From positions 124,001 through 188,000 of the forward strand of contig JAOMRN010000002.1 of assembly GCA_028355015.1 (NCBI GenBank): a DNA stretch of 64,000 bases, written 5' to 3'. The notes under the pieces were generated by a model. It saw only the letters and a program-made list of their open reading frames with translations. It was not told the DNA's origin and ran no database searches. A program made the translations under genes and the position numbers. This DNA is from MGIIb-O2 sp002494975. GTDB lineage: Archaea > Thermoplasmatota > Poseidoniia > Poseidoniales > Thalassarchaeaceae. The first letter of the stretch is position 1, and each line of letters opens with the position of its first letter. Positions 1-8,287 of this stretch are shown here, one piece after another.

Positions 1-638
1 TCATTCTCTAAATCGCCATCATTATCTGAATCGTAACTGGTATCTAAATCCCAATTCCATTCTACAATATATTCTTCAGCATAACAATCTGAATCATCAG
101 GATCACAACCAGCCCATGAATCTGAAGCATCGAGAGTTATTTTTGTTGTAAATTCTACTGACTTATCACTTATTTCTTTATCTTCTTCACAAACCCAAAT
201 TAAAACAAAGTTCCCTGCTGGCGCTGATTCCCCATCACAATCTTCGTCTTTGTGTGAACTAATATCTGCCTGAGGCTCCCTAGCATCTGGATCAATTATA
301 TTAACAGTTTTCTTAGTTGTAGTTTCCAATGAACCATCGCTAACAGTTAGCTTTACGGAATATTCACCGTCTTGAACATAAGCATGGGTGGTTGTAAGAC
401 CAGATCCGATGTTACCGTCACCAAAATTCCAAGTAAAAGTTAGGGGGTCTCCATCAGGATCACTAGAACCTGCTGCATTGAATGTTATTTCCTCCCCTGC
501 ACGAATATTTGAATTCGGGTTCAGAGAAAACGTAGAGGAAGGTGCATTATTACCGCTAAAAGAGTCCAAACAACCTGCTAGGGGTGTACTAATCATCAAT
601 AAAACCAACATAAATGCAAGTCCGTGAACGCGTGTCAT
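1..638 (-). CDS. PKD-domain lipoprotein, 3' end outside window
   Basis: Reading the minus strand from an ATG at 636-638 gives an uninterrupted frame to the window edge, so the C-terminus is missing. The N-terminus is a short hydrophobic signal ending in STPLAGC, a typical lipobox with the lipidated Cys at about residue 23, so the protein should be anchored to the outer face of the membrane. Residues ~32-115 match a PKD-type beta-sandwich: a segment rich in SSDPDGDPLTFTWNFGDG followed by LTVSDGS. The downstream part is acidic with several Cys (CDGE, CEED, CDPDDSDC) and a second DSWAGCDPDD-type stretch, probably another PKD-like or Ca-binding unit. Such proteins usually serve adhesion or substrate binding at the cell surface; no enzymatic motif is visible. 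Confidence 0.8.
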   Translation of the reverse strand, partial: MTRVHGLAFMLVLLMISTPLAGCLDSFSGNNAPSSTFSLNPNSNIRAGEEITFNAAGSSDPDGDPLTFTWNFGDGNIGSGLTTTHAYVQDGEYSVKLTVSDGSLETTTKKTVNIIDPDAREPQADISSHKDEDCDGESAPAGNFVLIWVCEEDKEISDKSVEFTTKITLDASDSWAGCDPDDSDCYAEEYIVEWNWDLDTSYDSDNDGDLEN

Positions 639-693
639 CGTGACTTGCGTGACATCCTTGTTTCATCAAACCTACGGATTCCTGTAATAGAGA

Positions 694-3354
694 CTAAAAG
701 TCAAATAAAGACTTCTGAGTTGAAGGATTCTTGGCATAATCTTTGAGTTGTGACTCATCAAATTTCAGTGCAGATGTAATGCGGCCAAGCGATTTCGCTA
801 GTCGATTGACATAATATTGAGGATCAGGATCTGGTGCTTCACCACCTATTTCATCAACTAACCATGCTTTAACTTCCATTGGACTTGACTTGGAGTTTGT
901 AATTATATAACCAACTTTCATTCCTGGTGTAAATTGCAGTCCGCGACTAATTCTTTCTTTAGCAGCTCTTACATATGGAAGACTGTCAGGATTTGCATAT
1001 ATCTTATTGAAAATCCATTTTCCTGATTTCTTATCCCAACTACCTTTACAACTTCGACTAACAATCAAATCTGAAGTTTCTACATTCCCATGATGGACAT
1101 CAGTAATTACAGATTTAGCTAAATCTATGGCGCCATCTTCATCACCCTCTAATATTAATTCAAACATTTCAGTCATTGTTTTACTTAGTATAGTAAATGA
1201 ATCAGTCCTTCTAACTTCGTAACCTCTTATCAATAATTCTTCACGTGGCCAAATAACTCTGCCTACGTATCTTTTCTTAGCGCCATGAGAGAAAAATGCA
1301 GATAGTGCTGTTTCGAACTCTAACTCCGCACCTTCTTTGGTAAATTGGTTAGCTAATTGTTTACCAAGTTTGATTGTTTCATCTTTCGCATTTTCCCATG
1401 CTAATAATTCAGGCCCTTCAACAGGTTTCTTAGCAGGGGTATTTTCTTCGGTGCGAGTACAAACAAATATAGAATCAGTATCCGAATAAACCACATCATA
1501 ACCATCTTTCTCTAAGTTAGATATTATTTCAGTAATATTATACCTAGCCCATTCAGTAATACTAGCACCTAATTTCTCATGTGTGAAACGATAAAAACTG
1601 GAAGCGAAAACACCGTAAAATGAATTCATTAGAATTTTTACCGCATATTGAAGTTGATCATTTAGAAATGCTTCATCTTCGTCACCTTTCTCAATGGCTT
1701 GAGCATATGCTTTCTTATATTTATCACGACTATCCATCAATCCTTGAAGTAACAAAGGAACAAGCCCCACTCTATCTTCTTTCGATAAATAACGTGTTTC
1801 AGTAACTGGAGAAATAAAATGACTAGGGTCTTTTTCGCCCTCTCGAATTAATGTTGTTGAACAGATATTATTAGAAATCATTATTGAAGGGTACATAGAT
1901 TTGAAATCAAGAACTGCTACCCAATTTTTGGTACCAGGTTCGACTTCATGGACATAACCACCTGCAATCTGTTCTCTTCTTCCAGTAGCTCTATTTGTTG
2001 AGGGAATTGCAACTCCATTTCTATCGGCTAATCTAATGACAAGAGAATCTATCCATTGACTAGTAGTCCCAGTTGACGCCGTTTCAACTGTTGTAGAAGA
2101 TACGGAAGCTAATGCTTCTTTGCGAGGTATTGACTTTAATTTATCTAAAATATCTAATGGCAGTATTGTATCTCTCACACAATATTCCATAACTTCATCT
2201 GGACGATTCGCCCATTCCATATCCATTTGGCTAGCATCAACATCTAGTTTTTGTTTATCATCTTGATCTGGCCATAATAAGTTAGACACATACTTCAGAG
2301 ACTCTCTTTGCGGACTCAAAGTCTGCCTTGCTTGCCACCAAGCATCCAGAGGGATACGGCCAGGGATTCTCCATACTCGGTTATTTTGTCTTTTAGGAAA
2401 AATTCGCCCTGGATATTTACGTGTACCTAATTCATTTGATGTAGCTGGTAAACGTCCCCAACCAAACATTGCAGCTTGATCAGGTAACGAATTTGGACTA
2501 TTTTCTATCGACCTCTCTTCCATTCTTGGAAGATCGAAATTATCAATATTATAACCCGTAATAAAATCTGGATCTTCGTCTCTAACTAATCTTGTAAGCC
2601 CTTCCATAATTTCTCTTTCTGTACCTTTATATTCACGAATTATTCGTTCACCCTTTCTGTCAATAACTGCTGCCGCACATAAAATATTATTGTGTTTTAC
2701 ACTTGTTTCTAAATCATAAGAAAAGGTTACAAAAGGCGTTGGGAAAGGGTCTGCTCTTTCAAGACATGAAATATCACAATGCATTATCAAATCGACTGGA
2801 TAAAGGCCTGCGCCACCTATTTTTCTTATTTCTTCTGCAGCTAATTCAGAATTCGTTGTTCGAGATACTTCATCAGGTGCACGATTACCAGCCCAAAGTA
2901 TCTTACCAGAAAAAGAAATATGTGGGCCTAAATCAAAATCCATCAGAAGTTTATGAACAAGAAATATATCCGAACTTGTAACGTCCCATCCATCAGTTGA
3001 TAATTTTTTTTGTAAAGTGTTATACTGCTTAGGATTCCTAGAAGTGACATTAATTCTCCAATGAGGTCTTTGCTGGCCATTATACAATTTATTTCCTAGT
3101 TCAATGGGGTTCCCTAAGACTCTACTATCATTAGTAACTTCATCTAAAGAAAGAGTAGGGTATTTAGAATTACTATTCGTCATAGGATCTGATATCTCGA
3201 TATAAGGTTTCAATCCATTAACTAGTAACAATATCGAATGTCCTAATTTGGAACGGCACCATAATTCAATTACCGTTTTTTGAGAATCGTTTGGCCAGTC
3301 AAGGTGACTTCCAGAAATTATGCATGCATCTTCCCTCCATTCCAAAGTACACAC
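694..3354 (-). CDS. polB: Family B replicative DNA polymerase
   Basis: This is an archaeal replicative polymerase of 886 residues. The exonuclease motifs are present: FSYDLETS (Exo I, ~residue 211), NIDNFDLPR (Exo II) and YCVRDTI (Exo III). The polymerase motifs follow: DFKSMYPSI (motif A, ~484), KILMNSFYG (motif B, ~571) and YSDTDSIF (motif C, ~621), plus KKRY. All catalytic aspartates are intact, so both proofreading and polymerase activities are expected. The protein ends in QKSLFDF, a C-terminal PCNA-interacting (PIP) box. The start is GTG at 3352-3354, the first in-frame start that keeps the N-terminal beta domain. It is divergent from the aminotransferase gene, with about 100 bp between them for both promoters. 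Confidence 0.97.
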   Translation of the reverse strand: MCTLEWREDACIISGSHLDWPNDSQKTVIELWCRSKLGHSILLLVNGLKPYIEISDPMTNSNSKYPTLSLDEVTNDSRVLGNPIELGNKLYNGQQRPHWRINVTSRNPKQYNTLQKKLSTDGWDVTSSDIFLVHKLLMDFDLGPHISFSGKILWAGNRAPDEVSRTTNSELAAEEIRKIGGAGLYPVDLIMHCDISCLERADPFPTPFVTFSYDLETSVKHNNILCAAAVIDRKGERIIREYKGTEREIMEGLTRLVRDEDPDFITGYNIDNFDLPRMEERSIENSPNSLPDQAAMFGWGRLPATSNELGTRKYPGRIFPKRQNNRVWRIPGRIPLDAWWQARQTLSPQRESLKYVSNLLWPDQDDKQKLDVDASQMDMEWANRPDEVMEYCVRDTILPLDILDKLKSIPRKEALASVSSTTVETASTGTTSQWIDSLVIRLADRNGVAIPSTNRATGRREQIAGGYVHEVEPGTKNWVAVLDFKSMYPSIMISNNICSTTLIREGEKDPSHFISPVTETRYLSKEDRVGLVPLLLQGLMDSRDKYKKAYAQAIEKGDEDEAFLNDQLQYAVKILMNSFYGVFASSFYRFTHEKLGASITEWARYNITEIISNLEKDGYDVVYSDTDSIFVCTRTEENTPAKKPVEGPELLAWENAKDETIKLGKQLANQFTKEGAELEFETALSAFFSHGAKKRYVGRVIWPREELLIRGYEVRRTDSFTILSKTMTEMFELILEGDEDGAIDLAKSVITDVHHGNVETSDLIVSRSCKGSWDKKSGKWIFNKIYANPDSLPYVRAAKERISRGLQFTPGMKVGYIITNSKSSPMEVKAWLVDEIGGEAPDPDPQYYVNRLAKSLGRITSALKFDESQLKDYAKNPSTQKSLFDF

Positions 3355-3456
3355 CGCAGCCTATCATTGGTGCGTAAGTACCGTCACTTGTGAAGTTCTC
3401 CTAGTGCTATTTTGAGTTTGATTGAACACAACCGTTGAAAGCCGTCCCCTCTCCCT

Positions 3457-4506
3457 ATGCATTTGATAGAGGCCTTTACGATGTTAGATGATTCAAAGCC
3501 AAGTATTGATTGGGATAGTCTAACATTTAGTTTTACAGAGACCGATAAGATGTTTATTGCTAACTGTAAACAAGGTGAGGAATGGCAAAATGGAATTATG
3601 CAGGACTATCAAGACTTGAAAATTTCTCCCGCGGCAGGAGTGATAAATTACGGTCAAGGATTATTTGAAGGCATGAAAGCACGACGGGCAGAAGATGGAA
3701 GAGTCCTTTTGTTTAGACCTGAATTTAATGCACGAAGATCGGCTGAAGGTTGCAGAAGATTAGGAATGCCTCCAGTATCTGAAGAAATGTTCCTAAATGC
3801 TGTAAGAAAAGTTGTTCATGAAAATATTCGATGGCTACCACCTACAGGAAGAGGAGAGTTATACATACGTCCTTTGATTTTCGGTAGCGGTCCAATTTTG
3901 GGTGTTGCTCCAGCGCCAGAGTTTACTTTCTTGATTTACGCCGTACCTGTAGGTCCATACTTCAAGGGAGGTATGAATCCTATCTCATTGAAAGTATCTG
4001 ATGAATACCATAGAGCTGCTCCTGGAGGTTCAGGTGGAGTGAAAGCAATTGGAAACTATGCCCCTGGAATGATGCCTTCTAAAAATGCCAAAGCAGAAGG
4101 TTATGCTGAAATTATTTATCTCGATGCTGTAAATCACAAATATGTTGAAGAGGTGGGGGCTGCGAATTTCTTCTGTATTAAAAATAAAGTAATTTATACA
4201 CCTGAACTTACAGGAACTATACTGCCAGGAATTACGAGGATGTCTACTATCGAATTGGCTAGATCATTAGGTTATGAAGTAAAAGAAACAAAGGTAGATA
4301 TTGAATTCGCAATGACTGCTGATGAGGCTTTCTGTGCAGGTACGGCGGCCGTGATTTCACCTATTGGCTCAATAGAACATGGAGGTAATATTGCAAACTA
4401 CTCTGATGGTGAGATTGGTGAAATAACGCAAGAACTGTATGCTGCTCTAACTGATATTATGAATGGCCGGATTGAAGACAAATTCGGATGGACTCCAGAG
4501 CTTTGA
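3457..4506 (+). CDS. ilvE: Branched-chain amino acid aminotransferase
   Basis: A fold-type IV PLP aminotransferase of 349 residues, catalysing the last step of Leu/Ile/Val synthesis or the first step of their breakdown. Recognisable blocks are INYGQGLFEGMKA, YIRPLIFGSG, GGVKAIGNYAPG with the PLP lysine at about residue 197, EVGAANFF, and LPGITRMST. The long form with YIRPLIFGSGPILG resembles the eukaryote-like BCAT branch rather than the short E. coli IlvE. The first Met (MHLIEAF) is used here; a second Met eight codons on (MLDDSKP) is an equally reasonable start. The 3' end is directly adjacent to the stop of the convergent SRP19 gene, with no intergenic space. Confidence 0.95.
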   Translation: MHLIEAFTMLDDSKPSIDWDSLTFSFTETDKMFIANCKQGEEWQNGIMQDYQDLKISPAAGVINYGQGLFEGMKARRAEDGRVLLFRPEFNARRSAEGCRRLGMPPVSEEMFLNAVRKVVHENIRWLPPTGRGELYIRPLIFGSGPILGVAPAPEFTFLIYAVPVGPYFKGGMNPISLKVSDEYHRAAPGGSGGVKAIGNYAPGMMPSKNAKAEGYAEIIYLDAVNHKYVEEVGAANFFCIKNKVIYTPELTGTILPGITRMSTIELARSLGYEVKETKVDIEFAMTADEAFCAGTAAVISPIGSIEHGGNIANYSDGEIGEITQELYAALTDIMNGRIEDKFGWTPEL

Positions 4507-4947
4507 TCATTTACGACCAAATTTCTTCTTTCTTTGACCACCAGTATTTCCTTTGAATGATTTACGCTGGTTTCTAATTTGCTTATCTCCCTTCTTCTGG
4601 GGTTTTTTATTCGTTGATTCATCAACCTTTGCTTCTTTGAATTGACGACGAAGTCGTAGCCCAATAGATTGCATTACCCCTTCTTTTGATTCCGCTCTGG
4701 TTACAGATATCGCTTCTTGAGTAGAAAGAATTAATCTTCCTTCTTTAGAATGAGGGCGAGAAGGGTGACTAGCTTCCAAATCTCTCTTCATTTTAGAAAG
4801 TCCTACATCTCGAGCAGCCCAAACTAAAGCATCTAAACTTGGATTTGGAATGGACGCTTCTTTAGGGACTCTTCTTCCTTCGGAACGAGATAATTTGGAA
4901 TCGAAATACCGGGTCCAAAGCGTCATCTTTGACTTGTCCGCTGTCAT
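4507..4947 (-). CDS. srp19: Signal recognition particle 19 kDa subunit
   Basis: SRP19 binds the tips of helices 6 and 8 of SRP RNA and primes assembly of SRP54 for co-translational membrane targeting. The family core is clear at residues ~10-75: LWTRYFDSKLSRSEGRR, then VPKEASIPNPSLDALV, AARDVGLSKMK and KEGRLIL. Beyond the core is a long, very basic, low-complexity tail (KKPQKKGDKQIRNQRKSF and a terminal KKKFGRK) that is probably disordered and RNA-binding. It lies 49 bp downstream of rpS8e on the same strand, a linkage known from other euryarchaea, which supports the call. Both genes probably share one transcript. Confidence 0.9.
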   Translation of the reverse strand: MTADKSKMTLWTRYFDSKLSRSEGRRVPKEASIPNPSLDALVWAARDVGLSKMKRDLEASHPSRPHSKEGRLILSTQEAISVTRAESKEGVMQSIGLRLRRQFKEAKVDESTNKKPQKKGDKQIRNQRKSFKGNTGGQRKKKFGRK

Positions 4948-4996
4948 GCTATCGCTTACTCCGCGTTATTTGACTAACTTGAGTGCTTCGACTGAA

Positions 4997-5389
4997 TCAT
5001 TCTTCGATAAGAACGCCGGAAACTACTCCATCCATGCCTGGTCTGCTAGTTACTTTGACTTTACCAAGATCGGTTTGAATGATTGCGCCTTTGGTAACTA
5101 TATTACGACGTACAAAGTTAAGATTTGCACTGTTCTCAATAACGTTTGAAATTGTAGAACGAGTAGTCTTACCATCCTTTGAGTGGACGTTTACTGTGTG
5201 AGCAGAAGTAACTCTGACTGTTTGTGAACCAGCATTCTTTCGGTATTTCTTAGAAGCATCTTCGCTTCCTACAAAAGCATACTGAGTTTCACTAGAAATC
5301 TCTGTTCGGCGCTTGCCTCGATAACGGTTTGGTCGCTTCAAGCGTCCGCCTGTCGCCTTGCGTCGAGAGATACCATGCCACTTTGCCAT
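4997..5389 (-). CDS. rps8e: 30S ribosomal protein S8e
   Basis: The protein is 130 residues, the normal archaeal length. It shows the family signature: N-terminal KWHGISRRKATGGRL, a basic linker, ENSANLNFVRRNIVTKGAI, and a C-terminal LGKVKVTSRPGMDGVVSG block. It is an archaeal/eukaryotic small-subunit protein absent from bacteria. The ATG at 5387-5389 is the only sensible start, and a 17-bp perfect inverted repeat directly abuts it (listed separately). It is the promoter-proximal gene of an S8e-SRP19 pair; the ~125 bp upstream are shared with the divergent PUA-domain gene. Confidence 0.96.
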   Translation of the reverse strand: MAKWHGISRRKATGGRLKRPNRYRGKRRTEISSETQYAFVGSEDASKKYRKNAGSQTVRVTSAHTVNVHSKDGKTTRSTISNVIENSANLNFVRRNIVTKGAIIQTDLGKVKVTSRPGMDGVVSGVLIEE

Positions 5390-5406
5390 GCAAGTCGCCG
5401 ACTTGC
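5390..5406 (-). promoter_or_regulatory. Perfect hairpin abutting the rpS8e start codon
   Basis: GCAAGTC and GACTTGC form a perfect 7-bp inverted repeat around a 3-nt loop, ending immediately before the S8e ATG. In RNA it would place a stem-loop at the ribosome landing site; as DNA it could be an operator. No separate Shine-Dalgarno sequence is visible between it and the ATG. Confidence 0.6.
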
Positions 5407-5469
5407 CACCCTTATTTCAATAGATTGGAATAAACAATGAAAATAAAATTAGTATATTCCATCTAAAAT

Positions 5470-5485
5470 AACTATTTAGATAGTT
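5470..5485. promoter_or_regulatory. Palindrome in the S8e/PUA divergent spacer
   Basis: AACTAT-TTAG-ATAGTT is a perfect 6-bp inverted repeat in a very AT-rich stretch, 30 bp upstream of the PUA-protein start. It may be a regulator site or simply part of the promoter. The evidence is the symmetry alone. Confidence 0.35.
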
Positions 5486-5514
5486 GATTTTCTGATAGTT
5501 TAGCATAAGTATAA

Positions 5515-6048
5515 TTGATAGATGATATCCTCTCAGAACTACTTGTGAGTGAGAAGAGACTTCGTCGACGAACACCTGTTAGGTTGAAGCAAATACGTAA
5601 TGAGATTCAAGAAATATCTGAGCGAATAGATGTAAAGTTAGATCTATCAAGTTCGTTCTTAGAGAGAGGACATTTCCAAGAAAGAGACCTCATACTTGTT
5701 GATAAAATACCTCTTGCAATGCAAATACAAACTGATTCTGGGAAATTATGGTATCCGACTATTAGAGGAATTTTATCTTGGGGCGCTGAAACGAATTCGG
5801 CTTCCGTAGATCATGGTGCTATTCCTTTCTTGATGAATGGAGCAGATTGCATGGGAGCCGGAGTTCACAAAGCGGATTCTCGAATTCAACCCGGGGACCT
5901 GATGTGGATTAAAGATCAACAACATGGTAAGCCTTTGGCAATAGGAATGGCGATTGTAAGTGGTACTGAGATGGCAGAAATGACGAAAGGTAAAGCGATT
6001 ACAACTATTCATTGGGTTGGAGATGAGCTCTGGGAATTAGAAACATGA
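5515..6048 (+). CDS. PUA-domain RNA-binding protein (MCT-1/Tma20-like)
   Basis: A 177-residue protein with an N-terminal alpha/beta region (~1-95, the pre-PUA part seen in archaeal MCTS1-like proteins) and a C-terminal PUA domain (~96-177). The PUA signature is GADCMGAGVHKAD, IQPGDLMWIKD, KPLAIGMA, KGKAITTIHWVGDELW. Eukaryotic relatives (MCT-1/DENR, Tma20) bind the 40S subunit and act in reinitiation and recycling; archaeal members are presumed to bind tRNA or ribosomes. The start is TTG at 5515, which gives the full conserved N-terminus. It stands divergent from rpS8e, a translation-related context that agrees with the call. The exact RNA target cannot be read from the sequence. Confidence 0.85.
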   Translation: MIDDILSELLVSEKRLRRRTPVRLKQIRNEIQEISERIDVKLDLSSSFLERGHFQERDLILVDKIPLAMQIQTDSGKLWYPTIRGILSWGAETNSASVDHGAIPFLMNGADCMGAGVHKADSRIQPGDLMWIKDQQHGKPLAIGMAIVSGTEMAEMTKGKAITTIHWVGDELWELET

Positions 6049-6087
6049 ATCAATAGGATTCATTTGTAAGAATCTCTTGGAACTGTT

Positions 6088-6639
6088 GTGCACAAACTTA
6101 TCGCCATTGCTATTGTTATGATTTTAGCATTCAATGTTGCGGCTTCTGAACAAGGAGGATTCAATGAAGAGACTTCCGTTGAAGGAACTGATATCATCTC
6201 CATTGACTATCCTCACCAGGCATCTGCTGGAAAGTCGTTTGGAATTAATGTAAAATTAACAGAAGATGCGCAGAATAATACTACTACTGTAAATTGGATA
6301 ACTCAAATATGTATTAACTCGGGAATTTGCTATCCTCCAGAAACTAACTCTCTGGAGAACAGTGGAGAGGGGATTTGGAATGGAACAATTATCCCTGGAG
6401 ATGATGTCACCTATGTTAATTGGAGAATCGACTTAATAGACTCTAATGAAAATACAACAAGAGTGCCTGAGAATGGATTTGGATGGAAAGTGTGGTCTGA
6501 TTGTTGGTATGATGGGAGTGAATGGGGAGGAAACGATAGTTCATGTCAAGACGATAATGATGACAATGTCCCTGGTTTCATTACACCACTAACTTTGGCA
6601 GCAATAGGAACAGCAGGTTTGATGACTCGACGCGACTGA
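6088..6639 (+). CDS. Secreted PGF-CTERM-like protein with a DsbD-alpha-like Cys motif
   Basis: This 183-residue protein (GTG start at 6088) begins with a signal peptide (MHKLIAIAIVMILAFNVAAS). It ends in VPGFITPLTLAAIGTAGLM followed by Arg-Arg: a PGF triplet, a hydrophobic helix and basic residues, the layout of PGF-CTERM archaeosortase signals. The mature part looks like an Ig-type beta domain. It contains CINSGICYPPET, matching the C-x5-C-YPPET signature I recall from the periplasmic alpha domain of bacterial DsbD, where the two Cys exchange disulfides. Two further Cys follow (SDCW, SSCQDD). The likely role is extracellular thiol-disulfide exchange or a structural surface domain; the motif is short, so the function is tentative. 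It lies between the PUA gene and a nitroreductase on the same strand. Confidence 0.7.
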   Translation: MHKLIAIAIVMILAFNVAASEQGGFNEETSVEGTDIISIDYPHQASAGKSFGINVKLTEDAQNNTTTVNWITQICINSGICYPPETNSLENSGEGIWNGTIIPGDDVTYVNWRIDLIDSNENTTRVPENGFGWKVWSDCWYDGSEWGGNDSSCQDDNDDNVPGFITPLTLAAIGTAGLMTRRD

Positions 6640-6647
6640 GCGAATTC

Positions 6648-7328
6648 ATGACTGGTACTGCTGGGGAGTCTGGATTTATTGATTTAGAGTTTGATGAACT
6701 ATCAAAAGAAGATATGAATAAACAGGCTATAAATTTTTTTAATTTAATGAATAAAAGAAGGACTACAAGACATTTCTCAGATAAGCATGTACCACGAGAA
6801 CTCATAGAATATGCCATAAAAACAGCTGGTACTTCTCCATCGGGAGCCCACTTACAACCATGGACTTTTGTTGCAATTTCAAATAATGATTTGAAGAAGA
6901 AGATACGTGAAGCGGCAGAAGAAGAAGAAAGAAAAACATATTCTGAAAGAATGCCGGAATCATGGGCGGAATTATTACGACCTTTAGGCACAGATTATGT
7001 TAAAGAACACATAACAGATGCTCCATGGATTATTGTAATTTTCAGGCAAACAAAAAGAGTCCGAAAGAATGGCGAAATTGGTCCAACCTATTATTCTCAA
7101 GAATCTTGCGGTATTGCAACAGGGCTCTTTATTGCTGCAATACAAAATATGGGACTTACAACACTAACTCACACACCTTCTCCAATGAAATTCTTGAGAG
7201 AGTTGCTAGGTCGACCAGAACATGAGCATGCGATGCTCCTACTGCCTGTCGGGTATCCGGCCAGTGATGCTAAAGTTCCTGACTTAGAAAGAAAGAGTAT
7301 TGATGAAATCTCAGAATGGTTTGATTAA
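6648..7328 (+). CDS. Nitroreductase-family flavoprotein, iodotyrosine deiodinase-like
   Basis: A 226-residue FMN oxidoreductase. The N-terminal RRTTRHFSDKHVP and the segment TAGTSPSGAHLQPWTFV are the FMN-binding blocks of the nitroreductase fold. YYSQESCGIATGLFIAA, MGLTTLTHTPSPM and LGRPEHEHAMLLLPVGYP match the iodotyrosine deiodinase/IYD-like subgroup better than classical NfsB. The lid region (EEEERKTYSERMPESW) also resembles IYD. Members of this subgroup reductively dehalogenate tyrosines or reduce other small aromatics; the substrate here is unknown. The gene starts 8 bp after the preceding stop, so the two may be co-transcribed. It is convergent with the transporter gene at 7334. Confidence 0.85.
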   Translation: MTGTAGESGFIDLEFDELSKEDMNKQAINFFNLMNKRRTTRHFSDKHVPRELIEYAIKTAGTSPSGAHLQPWTFVAISNNDLKKKIREAAEEEERKTYSERMPESWAELLRPLGTDYVKEHITDAPWIIVIFRQTKRVRKNGEIGPTYYSQESCGIATGLFIAAIQNMGLTTLTHTPSPMKFLRELLGRPEHEHAMLLLPVGYPASDAKVPDLERKSIDEISEWFD

Positions 7329-7333
7329 AAAAA

Positions 7334-8287
7334 TCAATCGCTTGTAGAAGGTGTAAAGAAAATTAAAGCGACTCCAGAACCAATTATTAGAAGACCTCCT
7401 ATGATGATTTTAGTGCTCAATACTTCATCGAATAATATTACTCCGTATATGGTTGCAATTATCACTGTAAGATAAGAAAATGCACTAACCCAAGCTGCAT
7501 TCGCTTGATGATATGCCATTGTTATTCCGACTTGACCACCCCCTGCCCCTACTCCAATTCCTACTAGTGCAGCCGTCATTTCCCAAGTAAGGTTAGATAA
7601 TTCTGGGGCCGCCTGAATAACTGAACCTAATACGGAAAATGCTGCAAACCAAAATACAACTGTTGAGGGAGAATCTGTTTTTCTTAGATCTCGAACAAAA
7701 ATATATGCTAAACCTGCAAAGAAACCAGACCCTAGGGCCAACAAAGCATTCGGATCTATACTATCTAAATCTGGTGAAACAATTAATATAATTCCTAAAA
7801 ATGCTGTAATTAATGATATCAGTACTGAAGTAGATACTTTCTCACGGATTATACTTCCTGACAGCAGAGCTACAAATAAAGGTGCAGTGTACTGTAGTGT
7901 TACCGCTTGACCGATTGGAATTAAAGACAGAGCAGAGAAATACAATATCATAGCAATTAATCCCACTAAACATCGGAGAAACATCTTTCTTGGGTCATTC
8001 ATTTTTAGACTAATTCCCTGGAATCTAGCAAATATTGCAACGGCTAAAGCAATTACTAGAGAACGAATAAAAATTATCATCCAGACGTCAGCATTTATCG
8101 AAGTCCATTTGACGAGTGCATTCATAGTTCCAAAGCAAATACTCCCAAATATCATCCAAAGAACAGCGACTTTCGGGGAATCTACAGGATTCGTTGATTC
8201 TGACGAAACATAAGATGAAAGGTCCGGACCATCTTTAGCTAGTTCAGATATAGATTCTAGCCCTCGGCCTAGCCCTTTAGATGACAT
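7334..8287 (-). CDS. EamA/DMT-family transporter with a ParB-like N-terminal peptide
   Basis: The main body (from ~residue 40) is a ten-helix drug/metabolite transporter: two EamA halves with VAVLWMIFGSICFGTMNALV, YFSALSLIPIGQAVTLQYTAPLF and GIGVGAGGGQVGITMAYH. The first ~38 residues are not part of that family: MSSKGLGRGLESISELAKDG closely resembles the N-terminal ParA-activating peptide of chromosomal ParB/Spo0J proteins (KGLGRGL followed by a short helix). The ATG follows the stop codon of parA with no spacer (TAGATG), so translation is coupled to that of a ParA ATPase. The only nearby alternative Met lies inside the first transmembrane helix, so the extension is probably real. The transported substrate is unknown. 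Confidence 0.9.
   Translation of the reverse strand: MSSKGLGRGLESISELAKDGPDLSSYVSSESTNPVDSPKVAVLWMIFGSICFGTMNALVKWTSINADVWMIIFIRSLVIALAVAIFARFQGISLKMNDPRKMFLRCLVGLIAMILYFSALSLIPIGQAVTLQYTAPLFVALLSGSIIREKVSTSVLISLITAFLGIILIVSPDLDSIDPNALLALGSGFFAGLAYIFVRDLRKTDSPSTVVFWFAAFSVLGSVIQAAPELSNLTWEMTAALVGIGVGAGGGQVGITMAYHQANAAWVSAFSYLTVIIATIYGVILFDEVLSTKIIIGGLLIIGSGVALIFFTPSTSD

Noticed and set aside
388..627. Plus-strand 79-residue frame
   Set aside because: It is antisense to the PKD lipoprotein, which has a lipobox and a PKD signature.
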